A stretch of 64,000 nt of DNA from Granulicella paludicola (GTDB lineage Bacteria > Acidobacteriota > Terriglobia > Terriglobales > Acidobacteriaceae): the NCBI RefSeq assembly GCF_025685545.1, contig NZ_JAGSYC010000019.1:62001-126000 (forward strand), written 5' to 3'. The notes beneath the pieces are model-generated. The model made no database searches, was not told the DNA's origin, and saw nothing but the letters and a program-made list of their open reading frames with translations. This document shows, piece after piece, positions 43,589 through 52,449 of this stretch. The translations under genes were made by a program, and so were the position numbers. Every line of letters begins with the position of its first letter. Within the stretch, counting starts at the first letter, position 1.

Positions 43589-45124
43589 GTGGATCGCCGA
43601 CTGTTCGCAACCCGCTCCCTGGCTGCTGCCGCAGGCGCAGCCTTCTATCCGTGGCGCAGTCTCGCCAGCACAACGGCGAAAGCCGTCCCGGTGCCTGGGA
43701 CAATTCCCGACGCCGCTATCAACGCGGCCCGCTTTCCTAAAGACTTTCTCTGGGGAGTGGCCACAGCCTCTTATCAGAATGAAGGTGCCTGGGACGAAGA
43801 CGGCAAGGGTGAATCCATCTGGGACCGCTTCACGCATACTCCTGGCAAGGTGCGCGGAGGCGTAACCGGCGACGTTGCCGCAGATCAGTATCACCTCTAT
43901 CCGCAGGACATTGCGCTGGCTAAGAGCCTGAACGTCAAGAGCTATCGCTTCTCCATCTCGTGGCCTCGTATTCAGCCTACGGGGATCGGCGCACCGAACA
44001 TGAAGGGCATCGACCACTACAGCCGGTTTGTGGATACTCTCCTTGCCGCTGGCATTCGACCGTGGTGCACGATGTATCACTGGGATCTGCCGCAGGCGCT
44101 GGAAGATCGCGGAGGGTGGCCTAATCGCGATCTTGCGAATTACTTCGCGGACTACGCCGGTATTCTCGCCAAACATCTCGGTGATCGCGTCACGGTCTGG
44201 GCACCGTTCAACATGCCGTGGGCGATTGCCTTCATGTCTTATGCCGCAGGGGCGTTTCCGCCGCAGGGCACCAGTTTTCCCGACTTCCTGAAAGCTGCGC
44301 ATACGCTTGCGCTTGCACAAGGTCAGGCCTTTCGCGCGGTCAAAGCTGCTTCGCCCAAAGCCACCGTTGGCAGCGCGTATGAGATGGCGCCGGCCTATCC
44401 AAAGACCTCATCCGCCGCCGACCGCGCAGCCACCGAGCGCTACCATGCGATGAATAACGTGTTCTTCCTCGAAGCCGCTTTGAAAGGGAAGTATCCAAAT
44501 GCTTTCGTGGGCGAGACTCCTTATGAAGCGATGGGGTTCAAGGCCGGCGACGAGAAGCTACTGCGCGCTCCGCTCGACTGGATCGGACTGCACTACTACA
44601 CGCGGCGCATAATCTCGGACGTCAGCAACGCGCACTGCTTCGGCGGCGGCTTCAGTGGAACGGAGATTGAATCCGATAGTGCCTGTGCGCGCGATCCCTA
44701 TACGGGGCTTTCTGCCGTGATGCCCACCGAAGGCCCGCTGACCGAGGCTGGTCTGGAGTCATGGCCCACGGGCATCTATGACCTCGTTACGCGTATCTCG
44801 AAGGACTATAACCATCCGTTCCTTGAGATCACCGAAAGCGGATGCGGGTATCTCGATAGCCCCAATGAACAAGGTCGCGTGCCCGATGCGCGCCGCATCG
44901 ACTGGTATCGTCAGACGCTCGCCGAGCTGGCCCGCGCCATCAAGGATGGAGCCAAAGTGCGTGCGTACCATGCCTGGACGCTGCTCGATAACTTTCAGTG
45001 GGGTGAGGGTTTTACCGAACGCTACGGCTTGATCTATACAGACTTCCGCAGCTTGAAACGCACCATCAAGGACTCCGGACATTGGTATGGGCGCGTTGCT
45101 GCGTTCAATCGGCTTGACGTTTAG
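43589..45124 (+). CDS. Exported GH1 family protein with altered acid/base residue
   Basis: This 511-aa protein begins with a twin-arginine signal (MDRRLFATRSLAAAAGAAF) and has a full GH1 barrel: FLWGVATASYQNEGAW, FSISWPRIQPTG, MYHWDLPQALED, WIGLHYYTR and the nucleophile Glu416 in LEITESGCGY. The acid/base motif, normally (T/F)NEP, reads FNMP, so the catalytic Glu is Met209 (ATG at 44213-44215). Plant myrosinases also lack this Glu and use Gln. The protein may therefore be a retaining glycosidase for substrates with good leaving groups, a transglycosylase, or a binding protein. The start is a GTG after a strong GGAGG site. Confidence 0.85.
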   Translation: MDRRLFATRSLAAAAGAAFYPWRSLASTTAKAVPVPGTIPDAAINAARFPKDFLWGVATASYQNEGAWDEDGKGESIWDRFTHTPGKVRGGVTGDVAADQYHLYPQDIALAKSLNVKSYRFSISWPRIQPTGIGAPNMKGIDHYSRFVDTLLAAGIRPWCTMYHWDLPQALEDRGGWPNRDLANYFADYAGILAKHLGDRVTVWAPFNMPWAIAFMSYAAGAFPPQGTSFPDFLKAAHTLALAQGQAFRAVKAASPKATVGSAYEMAPAYPKTSSAADRAATERYHAMNNVFFLEAALKGKYPNAFVGETPYEAMGFKAGDEKLLRAPLDWIGLHYYTRRIISDVSNAHCFGGGFSGTEIESDSACARDPYTGLSAVMPTEGPLTEAGLESWPTGIYDLVTRISKDYNHPFLEITESGCGYLDSPNEQGRVPDARRIDWYRQTLAELARAIKDGAKVRAYHAWTLLDNFQWGEGFTERYGLIYTDFRSLKRTIKDSGHWYGRVAAFNRLDV

Positions 45125-45139
45125 GGTCTGTTTCCGCGC

Positions 45140-46003
45140 TTAGTTGGCTTCCGGCTTCTGGGCGGCGTCGACCACCAGCGTCTCCACCGGCCCCTTGTTC
45201 GGGACGAGCTTCAGGCCCAACTGCTCCTGCAACGCCAGGAAGACGGAGGGTGTATCTGGATTTTCGCCATTGTCGGGGGCGGTGTCCTCGGGGCGATAGT
45301 GCAGCTTGATGTCATACAACCCCGTCAGCCCCGTTTCGTCGTGTACAGGCTTACTGACTGCGTTTGCCAATTGGCTGGCCAGGGATCGCACCGGCACACC
45401 CGTACCTTCGTACATCCCTTGGCCCATGGTCATGAAGCCCTTCTTGTATTTGTCGGGATTAGCCTTCATCTCTTCCTGAGAAGGCGCTTCGATGGCCGTC
45501 GTCACCTTGAACTTGGGCCCGGATTTATCCAAGACCAGATCGTAGATGGGCAGCGTCTTCGTCTCGGTGTGGACTTTCAGTTGAAAGCGTTCCGTCAGCA
45601 GCTTTTGCAGCATCTCTCTGCGCTGCGCTCCGCTCAGTTTTTTGTAAGCGGCCATGTCGTCGCTGTTCACTTTTGCGGTCAGGTCGAAGCCTGTGCTCTT
45701 CATCCAGCCACTCAAGCCGGAGATCTGGTAGGGTTTCAGGTCCCATGCGCTGCAGATCATCTGCTCCAGCGGGAGGTTCTTCAGCTCTACGGCGTCTGCG
45801 CTCATCTGCCAGGACATTGTCGGGTCGTCAGGCGGGTGGGGCTTCACGACTGCCACGTCCCACTCCGGCAGAGGCCCCGCTGCCCGCACGTCTGTCCCGC
45901 GGTCCACATCCGACATCGTCGGTAGCTGCCCATAGATCGGCAGAGCCACCACCGCGAACGCAATAGTCACGGCAGCAAACCGATTCAGATCCCAACTCCG
46001 CAT
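45140..46003 (-). CDS. TIGR03435-family secreted protein (copy 2)
   Basis: This 287-aa protein has an export signal (AAVTIAFAVVALPIYGQ) and the same marks as the copy at 39.8 kb: EWDVAVVKPH, LPLEQMICSAWDLKPYQISG, FDLTAKVN, LLTERFQLKVHTETK, and a final ALQEQLGLKLVPNKGPVETLVVDAAQKPE. Sequence similarity to copy 1 is moderate, so the pair is old. It is convergent with the GH1-type gene. The function is unknown in this family. Confidence 0.85.
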   Translation of the reverse strand: MRSWDLNRFAAVTIAFAVVALPIYGQLPTMSDVDRGTDVRAAGPLPEWDVAVVKPHPPDDPTMSWQMSADAVELKNLPLEQMICSAWDLKPYQISGLSGWMKSTGFDLTAKVNSDDMAAYKKLSGAQRREMLQKLLTERFQLKVHTETKTLPIYDLVLDKSGPKFKVTTAIEAPSQEEMKANPDKYKKGFMTMGQGMYEGTGVPVRSLASQLANAVSKPVHDETGLTGLYDIKLHYRPEDTAPDNGENPDTPSVFLALQEQLGLKLVPNKGPVETLVVDAAQKPEAN

Positions 46004-46137
46004 AGCACTCTCCTAAGATCACTTGTAGGTTCCCATACGTTAGCCTATCTCTGACAGTGCCGCAGGACGCGGCAGCAAAGGGATCCGCCGTATTAAATTC
46101 ACAGTACCCGGAGCGGGGAACTCAGGCAGCACCTGTG

Positions 46138-47019
46138 TCAATGAGTGGGATCGGGATGAGAGGTTGTGGAACTGATGGGAGCGGCCTTATTCGTTCCGAG
46201 AACGGTGCTTCGGAATAGCTCATACGCTGGCCGTCCTGTCATGAAGCAGCCCGGAACCGGGCACAACGTCGCATGTGTCTGGGCTGTGACCTGACCCTGA
46301 GCGTTACGCGTCTCACCGTAGCTATCCATGGAGTACACGCGCACTCCTTTCGCTGCCTGTTCGGGATGATCCCTGCGGAAGGCCACCTGGTCGATGTCGT
46401 CGCTTTCCAGTGCGATCCTTCTCGTGCGCTTCCTGGAGGCATCGAAGAACTCCGCCATGAGCACGATGTGAAAGCGGCTCTGCGGTTCGATGTAGTCGCT
46501 GATGCGCACGATGCCGCCGTCCGGCAGCTCATCGTTCTCCACGATGACGACTGGAGGAGCGGGCCTGGCTGCGTCGTGAAGCTTCTGTATGTGATCCAGA
46601 ATGGCATCGCGTCGCGTAACGTCATTTTGCTGTCCATACAGGTGTGCCTGGAGAGCTAGCGCCTGAGCGTCATCGGCGTTGCTGTTGAGGATGGAATCCA
46701 GAAGGGAGCTGGCCACTGCGTTGTCACCGACGTTGATCGCGGCCTCGGCGGTGAACTTGGTAATGATGTCGTTCTGCGGAACCTGTTCGTGCAACTGGGT
46801 CAGCCTGGGGAACGCACTCTTGAAGTCGGCCGCGTTAAAGCTTTTGCGAGCGTCATCAAAGATCGCTCGCTGCTCCGGGGTAAGACTCGCAAGCCACGCC
46901 GGTACGGCGGCAGGGGGCGGTGCAGACGGTTGCTGCGAGTGGGCACGGAGCGGAGCATCTGCCAGCGTCAAGATGAACGTCAGCGACAACGAAAGCAACA
47001 AAGGCAAAGTCGAGCGCAT
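46138..47019 (-). CDS. Secreted protein with TPR-like N-terminal region
   Basis: This 293-aa protein has a signal peptide (LPLLLSLSLTFILTLADAPLRAHSQ) and a helical region (about residues 45-155) with TPR-like repeats (FNAADFKSAFPRLTQLHEQVPQ, then TKFTAEAAINVGDNAVASSLLDSILNSN). A beta-rich C-terminal part (VVIVENDELPDGGIVRISDYIEPQSRF) follows, with a late Cys pair (LCPVPGC). I recognise no family name. It lies 39 bp downstream of the polysaccharide export gene on the same strand and may act in the same secretion pathway. Confidence 0.7.
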   Translation of the reverse strand: MRSTLPLLLSLSLTFILTLADAPLRAHSQQPSAPPPAAVPAWLASLTPEQRAIFDDARKSFNAADFKSAFPRLTQLHEQVPQNDIITKFTAEAAINVGDNAVASSLLDSILNSNADDAQALALQAHLYGQQNDVTRRDAILDHIQKLHDAARPAPPVVIVENDELPDGGIVRISDYIEPQSRFHIVLMAEFFDASRKRTRRIALESDDIDQVAFRRDHPEQAAKGVRVYSMDSYGETRNAQGQVTAQTHATLCPVPGCFMTGRPAYELFRSTVLGTNKAAPISSTTSHPDPTH

Positions 47020-47058
47020 GGCGGAAAGTCTACTATGTTCCTTACTTGCAGCCCTGTT

Positions 47059-47937
47059 TTACTTGATGTAAATCATCGCAGCCGTCGCCGATGCCGCGAT
47101 ACCTGCAATCTCCAGCGCGCCGTTTTTCAGGAAGCTGAAGGGCACGTACACCACATCGTTCTCCTGCATCGCGATGTCCGGCTCTTTGCCCTTCTGCATT
47201 GCGCTCAGGTTTAGAGGTATCTTCTTGATGTTGTCGCCGTGCTCGCGTCGGATCAGAAGGGCCTGGCCTTTTGCGGTATTCGCGGTACCGCCCGCGGTTG
47301 CAACTGCTTGCAGCACCGTCATCCCGGATTGATCACTGTTCATCGGGAAGCCACCGGCACGCTTCACATCGCCGAGTATGTACACGAGCCCCTGCTTCGG
47401 TACCGTCACCGCGTCGCCGGGATAGATGTATACGTTTTGTCCCAGGTCCGTCTTCGGATCGTTCGAGACGAACACTGTCTCCATCGTCTTGCTGTTGTTC
47501 CTTCGGATCGTTACATGATGGTCCGCGGTCTCTGTAAAGCCGCCGGCCTGTGCGATCAACTCCGTCAGAGGGCGCGGAGTCGCAATCTCATAAGCGGCGG
47601 GTCGAACGACCTGGCCAAAGACCGTTACATTTTGTGTGGCCGACTTCATCACGGTGACCATCACCTGCGGCTTGTTCATCAGCCTTCGGTGCACAAGGTT
47701 CTGCTCCACCACGTCGGAGGCTTGTTCCGGAGTCATCCCAGCTATGTGAACATTTCCGCCCATCAGCAGCGGCAGATCGCCATGGTCGTCCACGCGTGAG
47801 GTCGAGTTCAGCTCAGGTGTGTCGAACACCTCAACATGAACCTGGTCGCCCGCCCCGATGAGGAGGCTCTCCTGCTGCCCAAGGCCTGGCAGCGTCAACG
47901 CAGAACAGAGAACGGCAAGCAGCAGTGCAGATTTCAT
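47059..47937 (-). CDS. Polysaccharide export protein (Wza-like, SLBB domains)
   Basis: This 292-aa exported protein has the poly-export domain (about residues 24-100, LIGAGDQVHVEVFDTPEL) and two SLBB-like beta-grasp segments (VTVFGQVVRPAAYEIATPRPLTELI; VYILGDVKRAGGFPMNSDQSGMTVL). These proteins form the outer-membrane or periplasmic channel for capsule or exopolysaccharide. The C-terminus is a hydrophobic helix (LEIAGIAASATAAMIYI) as in Wza's membrane helix. No lipobox cysteine is seen in the signal peptide. It has a ribosome site (AGGAG) and overlaps by 4 bp with a small upstream frame. Confidence 0.9.
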   Translation of the reverse strand: MKSALLLAVLCSALTLPGLGQQESLLIGAGDQVHVEVFDTPELNSTSRVDDHGDLPLLMGGNVHIAGMTPEQASDVVEQNLVHRRLMNKPQVMVTVMKSATQNVTVFGQVVRPAAYEIATPRPLTELIAQAGGFTETADHHVTIRRNNSKTMETVFVSNDPKTDLGQNVYIYPGDAVTVPKQGLVYILGDVKRAGGFPMNSDQSGMTVLQAVATAGGTANTAKGQALLIRREHGDNIKKIPLNLSAMQKGKEPDIAMQENDVVYVPFSFLKNGALEIAGIAASATAAMIYIK

Positions 47938-48194
47938 GGGTACTCCTGAGGGCTTCGGCGTAAGGGCACGAGCGGCAGAATGTTGATCGCGGTCGCAAGA
48001 CGACGCGCTTCACCATCCCTGACGCTACTATCTTCGAGTTCGACGGTGAAGTTGTCGGCTCCCAACCACATTGCAGTGTATTGTGTGCGGAAATCCTGCA
48101 AGTTGTTCTGCTTACAGCCGATGTGCTTCGACGAACAGCTCCCGTTTGAGCGTATTGCAGCTTCGCCGGGGGATTGAGGAACCTGAAACGGCAC
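47934..48194 (-). CDS. Possible small ORF coupled to the polysaccharide export gene
   Basis: An 86-codon frame (GTG at 48194) ends in TGA overlapping the ATG of the export gene (ATGA). The overlap is the only strong hint that it is real. The product has no signal peptide, no recognised motif and two or three Cys/Ser-rich N-terminal positions. No good ribosome site precedes the GTG. It could also be the 3' remnant of a longer gene or chance. Confidence 0.25.
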   Translation of the reverse strand: MPFQVPQSPGEAAIRSNGSCSSKHIGCKQNNLQDFRTQYTAMWLGADNFTVELEDSSVRDGEARRLATAINILPLVPLRRSPQEYP

Positions 48195-48356
48195 CTTCGC
48201 GGCGCTCGGCTATGGCACACTCGATGGAGTGGGTCACAACTCCTCCCAGGAGTTCACCGTTACGAACGGCGAAGGCCCGAGTCGATAACACAGAAGCGCG
48301 ATGCGATACTCGAGTGAATGACGTCGCGCACATCCCGCACCGTTGTATGGATTCTT
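47938..48356. other. Divergent region between polysaccharide export gene and GH44 gene
   Basis: About 420 bp without a secure gene. The half nearest the export gene holds the weak 86-codon frame; the rest should contain the promoters of both divergent units, but no clear -35/-10 pair, terminator or repeat was found by eye. Confidence 0.35.
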
Positions 48357-51300
48357 ATGATGCGCTATGTGCGAAATTTGACCGCCCGGGTCTTTCTCGG
48401 GCTGACCCTGACACTCATTGGGTGCGGCAAGGGGCTGTTCGTCGTGCAGCTTGCCGTGAACTCGACGAACCCTTCCAGTAGCGTCGCCATCGGCGTCAGT
48501 CGTCCCGACCTGGACGGTCAGGGAAATGGCACCACCAGCTTTACGCGCACCTATTCCAACGGAGCGCCCATTACGCTCACGGCTCCGGCCTCCGTGGGTA
48601 CGAGCACCTTCTCCGGCTGGTCAGGCTGCAGCAGCACGAACTCGACGACCTGCACGGTCGATCTGGTCGAAAGCAGCTCGGTCACCGCGAACTATTCGCT
48701 CCCCGTTCAGACACCCGTGGTCGCTTACCAGCTCACGGTGAACTCCATCAATCCGTCCAGCGGCGTCTCCGTCGCCGCGTCCCCTGCAGATCGTAATGGC
48801 GTAACAACAGGGAACTCCGCTTTCGCCCTCACCTATAACGCAGGCACGCAAGTGACGTTAACCGCGCCGTCCACTGCGGGCGGGAATGTCTTTACCTCCT
48901 GGAGCGGTTGCACATCCGCGACCTCGATGACCTGCGTTGTCGCGATGGGCGCAAACGCTGCCGTCACAGCGAACTACGCGGCACCTTCACTGGCACCGCC
49001 GACGTATCAGCTTGCTGTCACCGCCACGAACGCGCCTTCCGGGGTCTCCATTGCGACGTCCCCTGTCGATACAGGCGGGCTCAGCAGCGGCACCCCGACG
49101 TTCGTTCGTACCTACGCGGCAGGCACTACCGTGCAGCTTACGGCGCCGTCCAGTGCTGGCGGCGAGCCTTTCCTCGACTGGACTGGCTGCACCTCCGCCA
49201 GCACGGTTACCTGCGTCGTTGCCATGAACGCTAATGCCACGGTCACGGCCAACTATCAGGCCGCAGCCTCTGCTACCCCCACCTATGAGATCGTCGTTAC
49301 CTCGACTAACCCAAGTGGAGGCGTAGCTATCAACGCAATTCCGGGTGATAACAACAAGGTGAGTAGCGGCCTCACCAATCTGGCGCTGAACTACAACGCT
49401 GGCACCACCGTCACCTTGACCGCGCCCTCCAGCGTGAATGGCAACCCGTTCGTCTCGTGGTCAGGCTGCACTGCCTCCAGCGCCATCACCTGCACCGTGC
49501 AGGTGACGGGAAACACCACGCTCACCGCCAACTACGTTCTACCGCCGCCAACGCCTGCTACGTATCGCCTGGCGGTCAATTCTTCCAACCCGGCGACCGG
49601 TGTGTCCATCGCTGTCTCGCCTATCGACAATACGAACAACTCGGTCGGTTCCACCAGCTTTACGCGCATCTATAACGGTGGGACCAATGTGACGCTGGTG
49701 GCTCCAGCTACGGCAGGCGCCAATACCTTTTCTTCCTGGTCAGGCTGCACCGCTGTCAGCTCGACGAGCTGCGTCGTAACGCTGAACGCCAATGCGGCGA
49801 TCACGGCGAACTACATCACGCCTCCGCCCGCGCCTCCGGCAGTTTCCACGAATCTGCTGACCGTAAACTCCACCAACCCGGCGCAAGGCGTGGGGATCAG
49901 CGTATCGCCTGCAGACAACAACAACGCCAGCAGCGGGAACTCCTCGTTCACGCGAACCTACAACACGGGTACGACTATCACCCTGACGGCTCAGGGCACA
50001 TGGGGCAACAACCCCTTCGTCAACTGGTCCGGCTGCACCAACACAAGCTCCACCACATGCACGGTAGTGCTCAATGCCGACACGGCGGTGACTGCCAACT
50101 ACAGCCTGCCTGCGCCGGTGACGCATGTGCTTCAAGTTAACTCCGCAGCGCCGGCGAGCGGCGTCGCAATCAGCGTTGTGCCGGGGGACAACAACAACGC
50201 GGGCAACGGGACCACTAGTTTTTCCCGCATCTACAACGCAGGCACAGCGGTGGCGCTCTCTGCGCCTGCCAAGGTCAACGGGTATCCCTTCGTGGCATGG
50301 AGTGGTTGCACCTCCTCGAATGCCACCACCTGCAACGTCGCCATGAATAGCGACAGTACCGTCACCGCTACATACAGTACACCGACGATTACAGCTGTGA
50401 CGGTGAGTCCGAACCCTGCCAGCGTGCTGGTTGGTCTTACACAACTCTTCACTGCTACCGTTACCGGCACGGGTACGTTCAGCCAGGCTGTCACGTGGTC
50501 GTTGTCTGGTCCTACAGGTGCGAGCCTCGGAACGCTATCGTCTCTGGGGCTCTTTACGACGCCGTCTCCGGCTCCTGCGTCCGTGACGATCACGGCGACA
50601 AGTGTGCAGGACCCCACTGTGAGTGGCAGCGTCACAGTTAACCTCATTCCTGCCTCTGGTGCGACCGGACCAACGCTGACGGTCGATGCAGCGAACCGGA
50701 CTCGCCCGATCAGCCCATATATCTACGGGATGAACGCGTATCTGCTCGACTTTGGCGCTGCACAGGCGGCCAACATCCCACTCACGCGCTGGGGTGGCGA
50801 TGCGACCTCGCGTTACAACTACCAGAACGATGCAACGAATACTGCGCAGGATTATTACTTCGAAAACAGACCGGGCAACACTGCGGACGGACAGGATGCT
50901 GTGGCCGGTACCTCTGCCTTCAACGCTCTTGTTGCGAAGAACCAGGCAATAGGGGCGGCGACGCTGGGCACAGTGCCTGTGCTTGGTTGGGTCGCCAAAG
51001 ACAGCACCTCCTGCAGCTATCCGCGTTCCACCTACCCCAATCAATATTCCTTTGATATCTACTTTCCGTGCGGCGATGGCGAAAACCTCGACCAGAGCTA
51101 CATCACCGGGAATAATCCTACCGTCGATAGCGTTGCCGTCGGGCCGTCGTGGGCGGGGGCATGGGTGGCATCGCTCGTGAGCAAGTTTGGCACCGCTGCC
51201 AACGGAGGTGTCGGCTTCTACAGCCTCGACAATGAACCTTCGTGGTGGGATGCCTCCCAGCATGATGTCCATCCTGTGGCTTCCACTTACGACGAGGTCA

Positions 51301-52355
51301 CGAACAACGGCATCTCGACCGCCGCCGCGATCAAAGCGGCTGATCCAACGGCCAAGGTCAACGGCCCCGTTGTCGATTTCTGGTGGAACTACTTTTACTC
51401 GAAGAAGGACATCGAGGCTGGCTGGGACTCGCCGCCTTGCTATCAGCCATGGGACAGCGCCAGCGACCGGAACGCGCACGGTGGCGTCCCGTTCATGCAG
51501 TACTATCTGCAACAGTTCGCGGCCTATCAAGCTACGCATAACATCCGTCTGCTCGACTATCTCGATATCCACGGCTACTTCTCCGCGTATTACCCTGCTG
51601 ACAGCTCCAATCAGACGAACCTGACGACTGCGGGCAGCGTGGCGGAACAGCAGGCCCGTGTCGACTCCACACGCGTTCTCTGGGACCCAACCTACACCGA
51701 TCCCCACTATACGCAGCCCAATTACAAGACCGACAGCAACTATTACACGAAGGACTGCAACGTGCCCTTGCAGGCACCGCAGCTCATACCCATGATGCAG
51801 TCCTGGATCGCACAGAGCTACCCCGGTACGAAGACTGCCATCTCGGAATACAACTGGGGAGCGCAGGAGTCCATCAACGGGGCTGTCGCGCAGGCCGATG
51901 TACTGGGCATTTTCGGCAAGTATGGTCTGGACATGGCGACTCTCTGGGGGCCGCCGAATCCGATCACTCAACTGCCCGGCCTACAGGCCTTCGAGATCTA
52001 CAGGAACTACGATGGAAAGAAGTCGACGTTCGGGGATGAAGCGCTGGCGTCGAGCAGCGTCGATCAGGGGCAGCTCGCAGTCTACGGAGCGCAGCGCACT
52101 GCGGATGGAGCCATTACTATCGTGGTCATCAACAAAACCTACGGCGATCTCACTTCGGCGCTGTCGCTGGTAAACTTCACGCCGACCGAGGGCCAGACCG
52201 CGCAGGTCTTCCGATACAGCAATGCAAACCTGCTAGCGATCACGCCGGTGCCCGCGGTTGCAATCACGCCGCCACCGTCGGGCTCTGCCGCCTCTACGCT
52301 CACCACGACTTACCCCGGCCAATCCATCACCCTGATCGTGGTAACGACAAAGTAG
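48357..52355 (+). CDS. Lipoprotein with seven beta-repeats, Ig-like domain and GH44 catalytic domain
   Basis: This is a 1,332-aa protein. The signal ends in a lipobox (LTLIGC, Cys23), so it is probably a surface lipoprotein. Residues about 31-675 hold seven divergent copies of a 90-residue unit with a conserved core (VTLTAPxxxGxxxFxSWSGC, then TTC and VTANY), like InlB-B/Flg_new_2 repeats; each has two cysteines, likely a disulfide. An Ig-like domain (VTVSPNPASVLVG) follows. The last 550 residues are a GH44 domain with LTRWGGDATSRYNYQND, SLDNEPSWWD (acid/base Glu) and ISEYNWG (nucleophile Glu). GH44 enzymes cut xyloglucan or beta-1,4-glucan. The ATG pair at 48357/48360 is chosen because it gives the lipoprotein signal. 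Confidence 0.88.
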   Translation: MMRYVRNLTARVFLGLTLTLIGCGKGLFVVQLAVNSTNPSSSVAIGVSRPDLDGQGNGTTSFTRTYSNGAPITLTAPASVGTSTFSGWSGCSSTNSTTCTVDLVESSSVTANYSLPVQTPVVAYQLTVNSINPSSGVSVAASPADRNGVTTGNSAFALTYNAGTQVTLTAPSTAGGNVFTSWSGCTSATSMTCVVAMGANAAVTANYAAPSLAPPTYQLAVTATNAPSGVSIATSPVDTGGLSSGTPTFVRTYAAGTTVQLTAPSSAGGEPFLDWTGCTSASTVTCVVAMNANATVTANYQAAASATPTYEIVVTSTNPSGGVAINAIPGDNNKVSSGLTNLALNYNAGTTVTLTAPSSVNGNPFVSWSGCTASSAITCTVQVTGNTTLTANYVLPPPTPATYRLAVNSSNPATGVSIAVSPIDNTNNSVGSTSFTRIYNGGTNVTLVAPATAGANTFSSWSGCTAVSSTSCVVTLNANAAITANYITPPPAPPAVSTNLLTVNSTNPAQGVGISVSPADNNNASSGNSSFTRTYNTGTTITLTAQGTWGNNPFVNWSGCTNTSSTTCTVVLNADTAVTANYSLPAPVTHVLQVNSAAPASGVAISVVPGDNNNAGNGTTSFSRIYNAGTAVALSAPAKVNGYPFVAWSGCTSSNATTCNVAMNSDSTVTATYSTPTITAVTVSPNPASVLVGLTQLFTATVTGTGTFSQAVTWSLSGPTGASLGTLSSLGLFTTPSPAPASVTITATSVQDPTVSGSVTVNLIPASGATGPTLTVDAANRTRPISPYIYGMNAYLLDFGAAQAANIPLTRWGGDATSRYNYQNDATNTAQDYYFENRPGNTADGQDAVAGTSAFNALVAKNQAIGAATLGTVPVLGWVAKDSTSCSYPRSTYPNQYSFDIYFPCGDGENLDQSYITGNNPTVDSVAVGPSWAGAWVASLVSKFGTAANGGVGFYSLDNEPSWWDASQHDVHPVASTYDEVTNNGISTAAAIKAADPTAKVNGPVVDFWWNYFYSKKDIEAGWDSPPCYQPWDSASDRNAHGGVPFMQYYLQQFAAYQATHNIRLLDYLDIHGYFSAYYPADSSNQTNLTTAGSVAEQQARVDSTRVLWDPTYTDPHYTQPNYKTDSNYYTKDCNVPLQAPQLIPMMQSWIAQSYPGTKTAISEYNWGAQESINGAVAQADVLGIFGKYGLDMATLWGPPNPITQLPGLQAFEIYRNYDGKKSTFGDEALASSSVDQGQLAVYGAQRTADGAITIVVINKTYGDLTSALSLVNFTPTEGQTAQVFRYSNANLLAITPVPAVAITPPPSGSAASTLTTTYPGQSITLIVVTTK
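48447..50380 (+). repeat. Seven tandem coding repeats of about 270-280 bp
   Basis: The seven units begin roughly at 48447, 48729, 49008, 49284, 49563, 49854 and 50127. They are recognisable at protein level (SWSGC core and VTANY end), with DNA identity only partial, so recent homogenisation is not obvious. Linkers between units are Pro/Ala/Thr-rich (such as PPPTPATY), consistent with beads on a string. Confidence 0.8.
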
Positions 52356-52380
52356 TCTCCGATAGAGTTTGTTCTTCTTG

Positions 52381-52399
52381 CCCTGAGCGCAGTCGAAGG
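52381..52399. repeat. Short copy of dispersed intergenic repeat
   Basis: CCTGAGCGCAGTCGAAGGA lies between the GH44 gene and dppB. It is the reverse-oriented, reduced form of the element at 33419-33486 and belongs to the widespread CTTCGACTGCGCTCAGG type. Confidence 0.5.
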
Positions 52400-52449
52400 A
52401 CAGCAACGTGTGAAGCACGAGCGTCCGCCATGTATTCTGACCATGCACT

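Noticed and set aside
48447-50380. Tandem repeats considered as a CRISPR or satellite array
   Set aside because: Unit length is about 275 bp and in frame; similarity is at protein level, so these are protein domains.
50535-51971. Long minus-strand frame (478 codons) opposite the GH44 domain
   Set aside because: Shadow of the GH44 coding region; no ribosome site or motifs.
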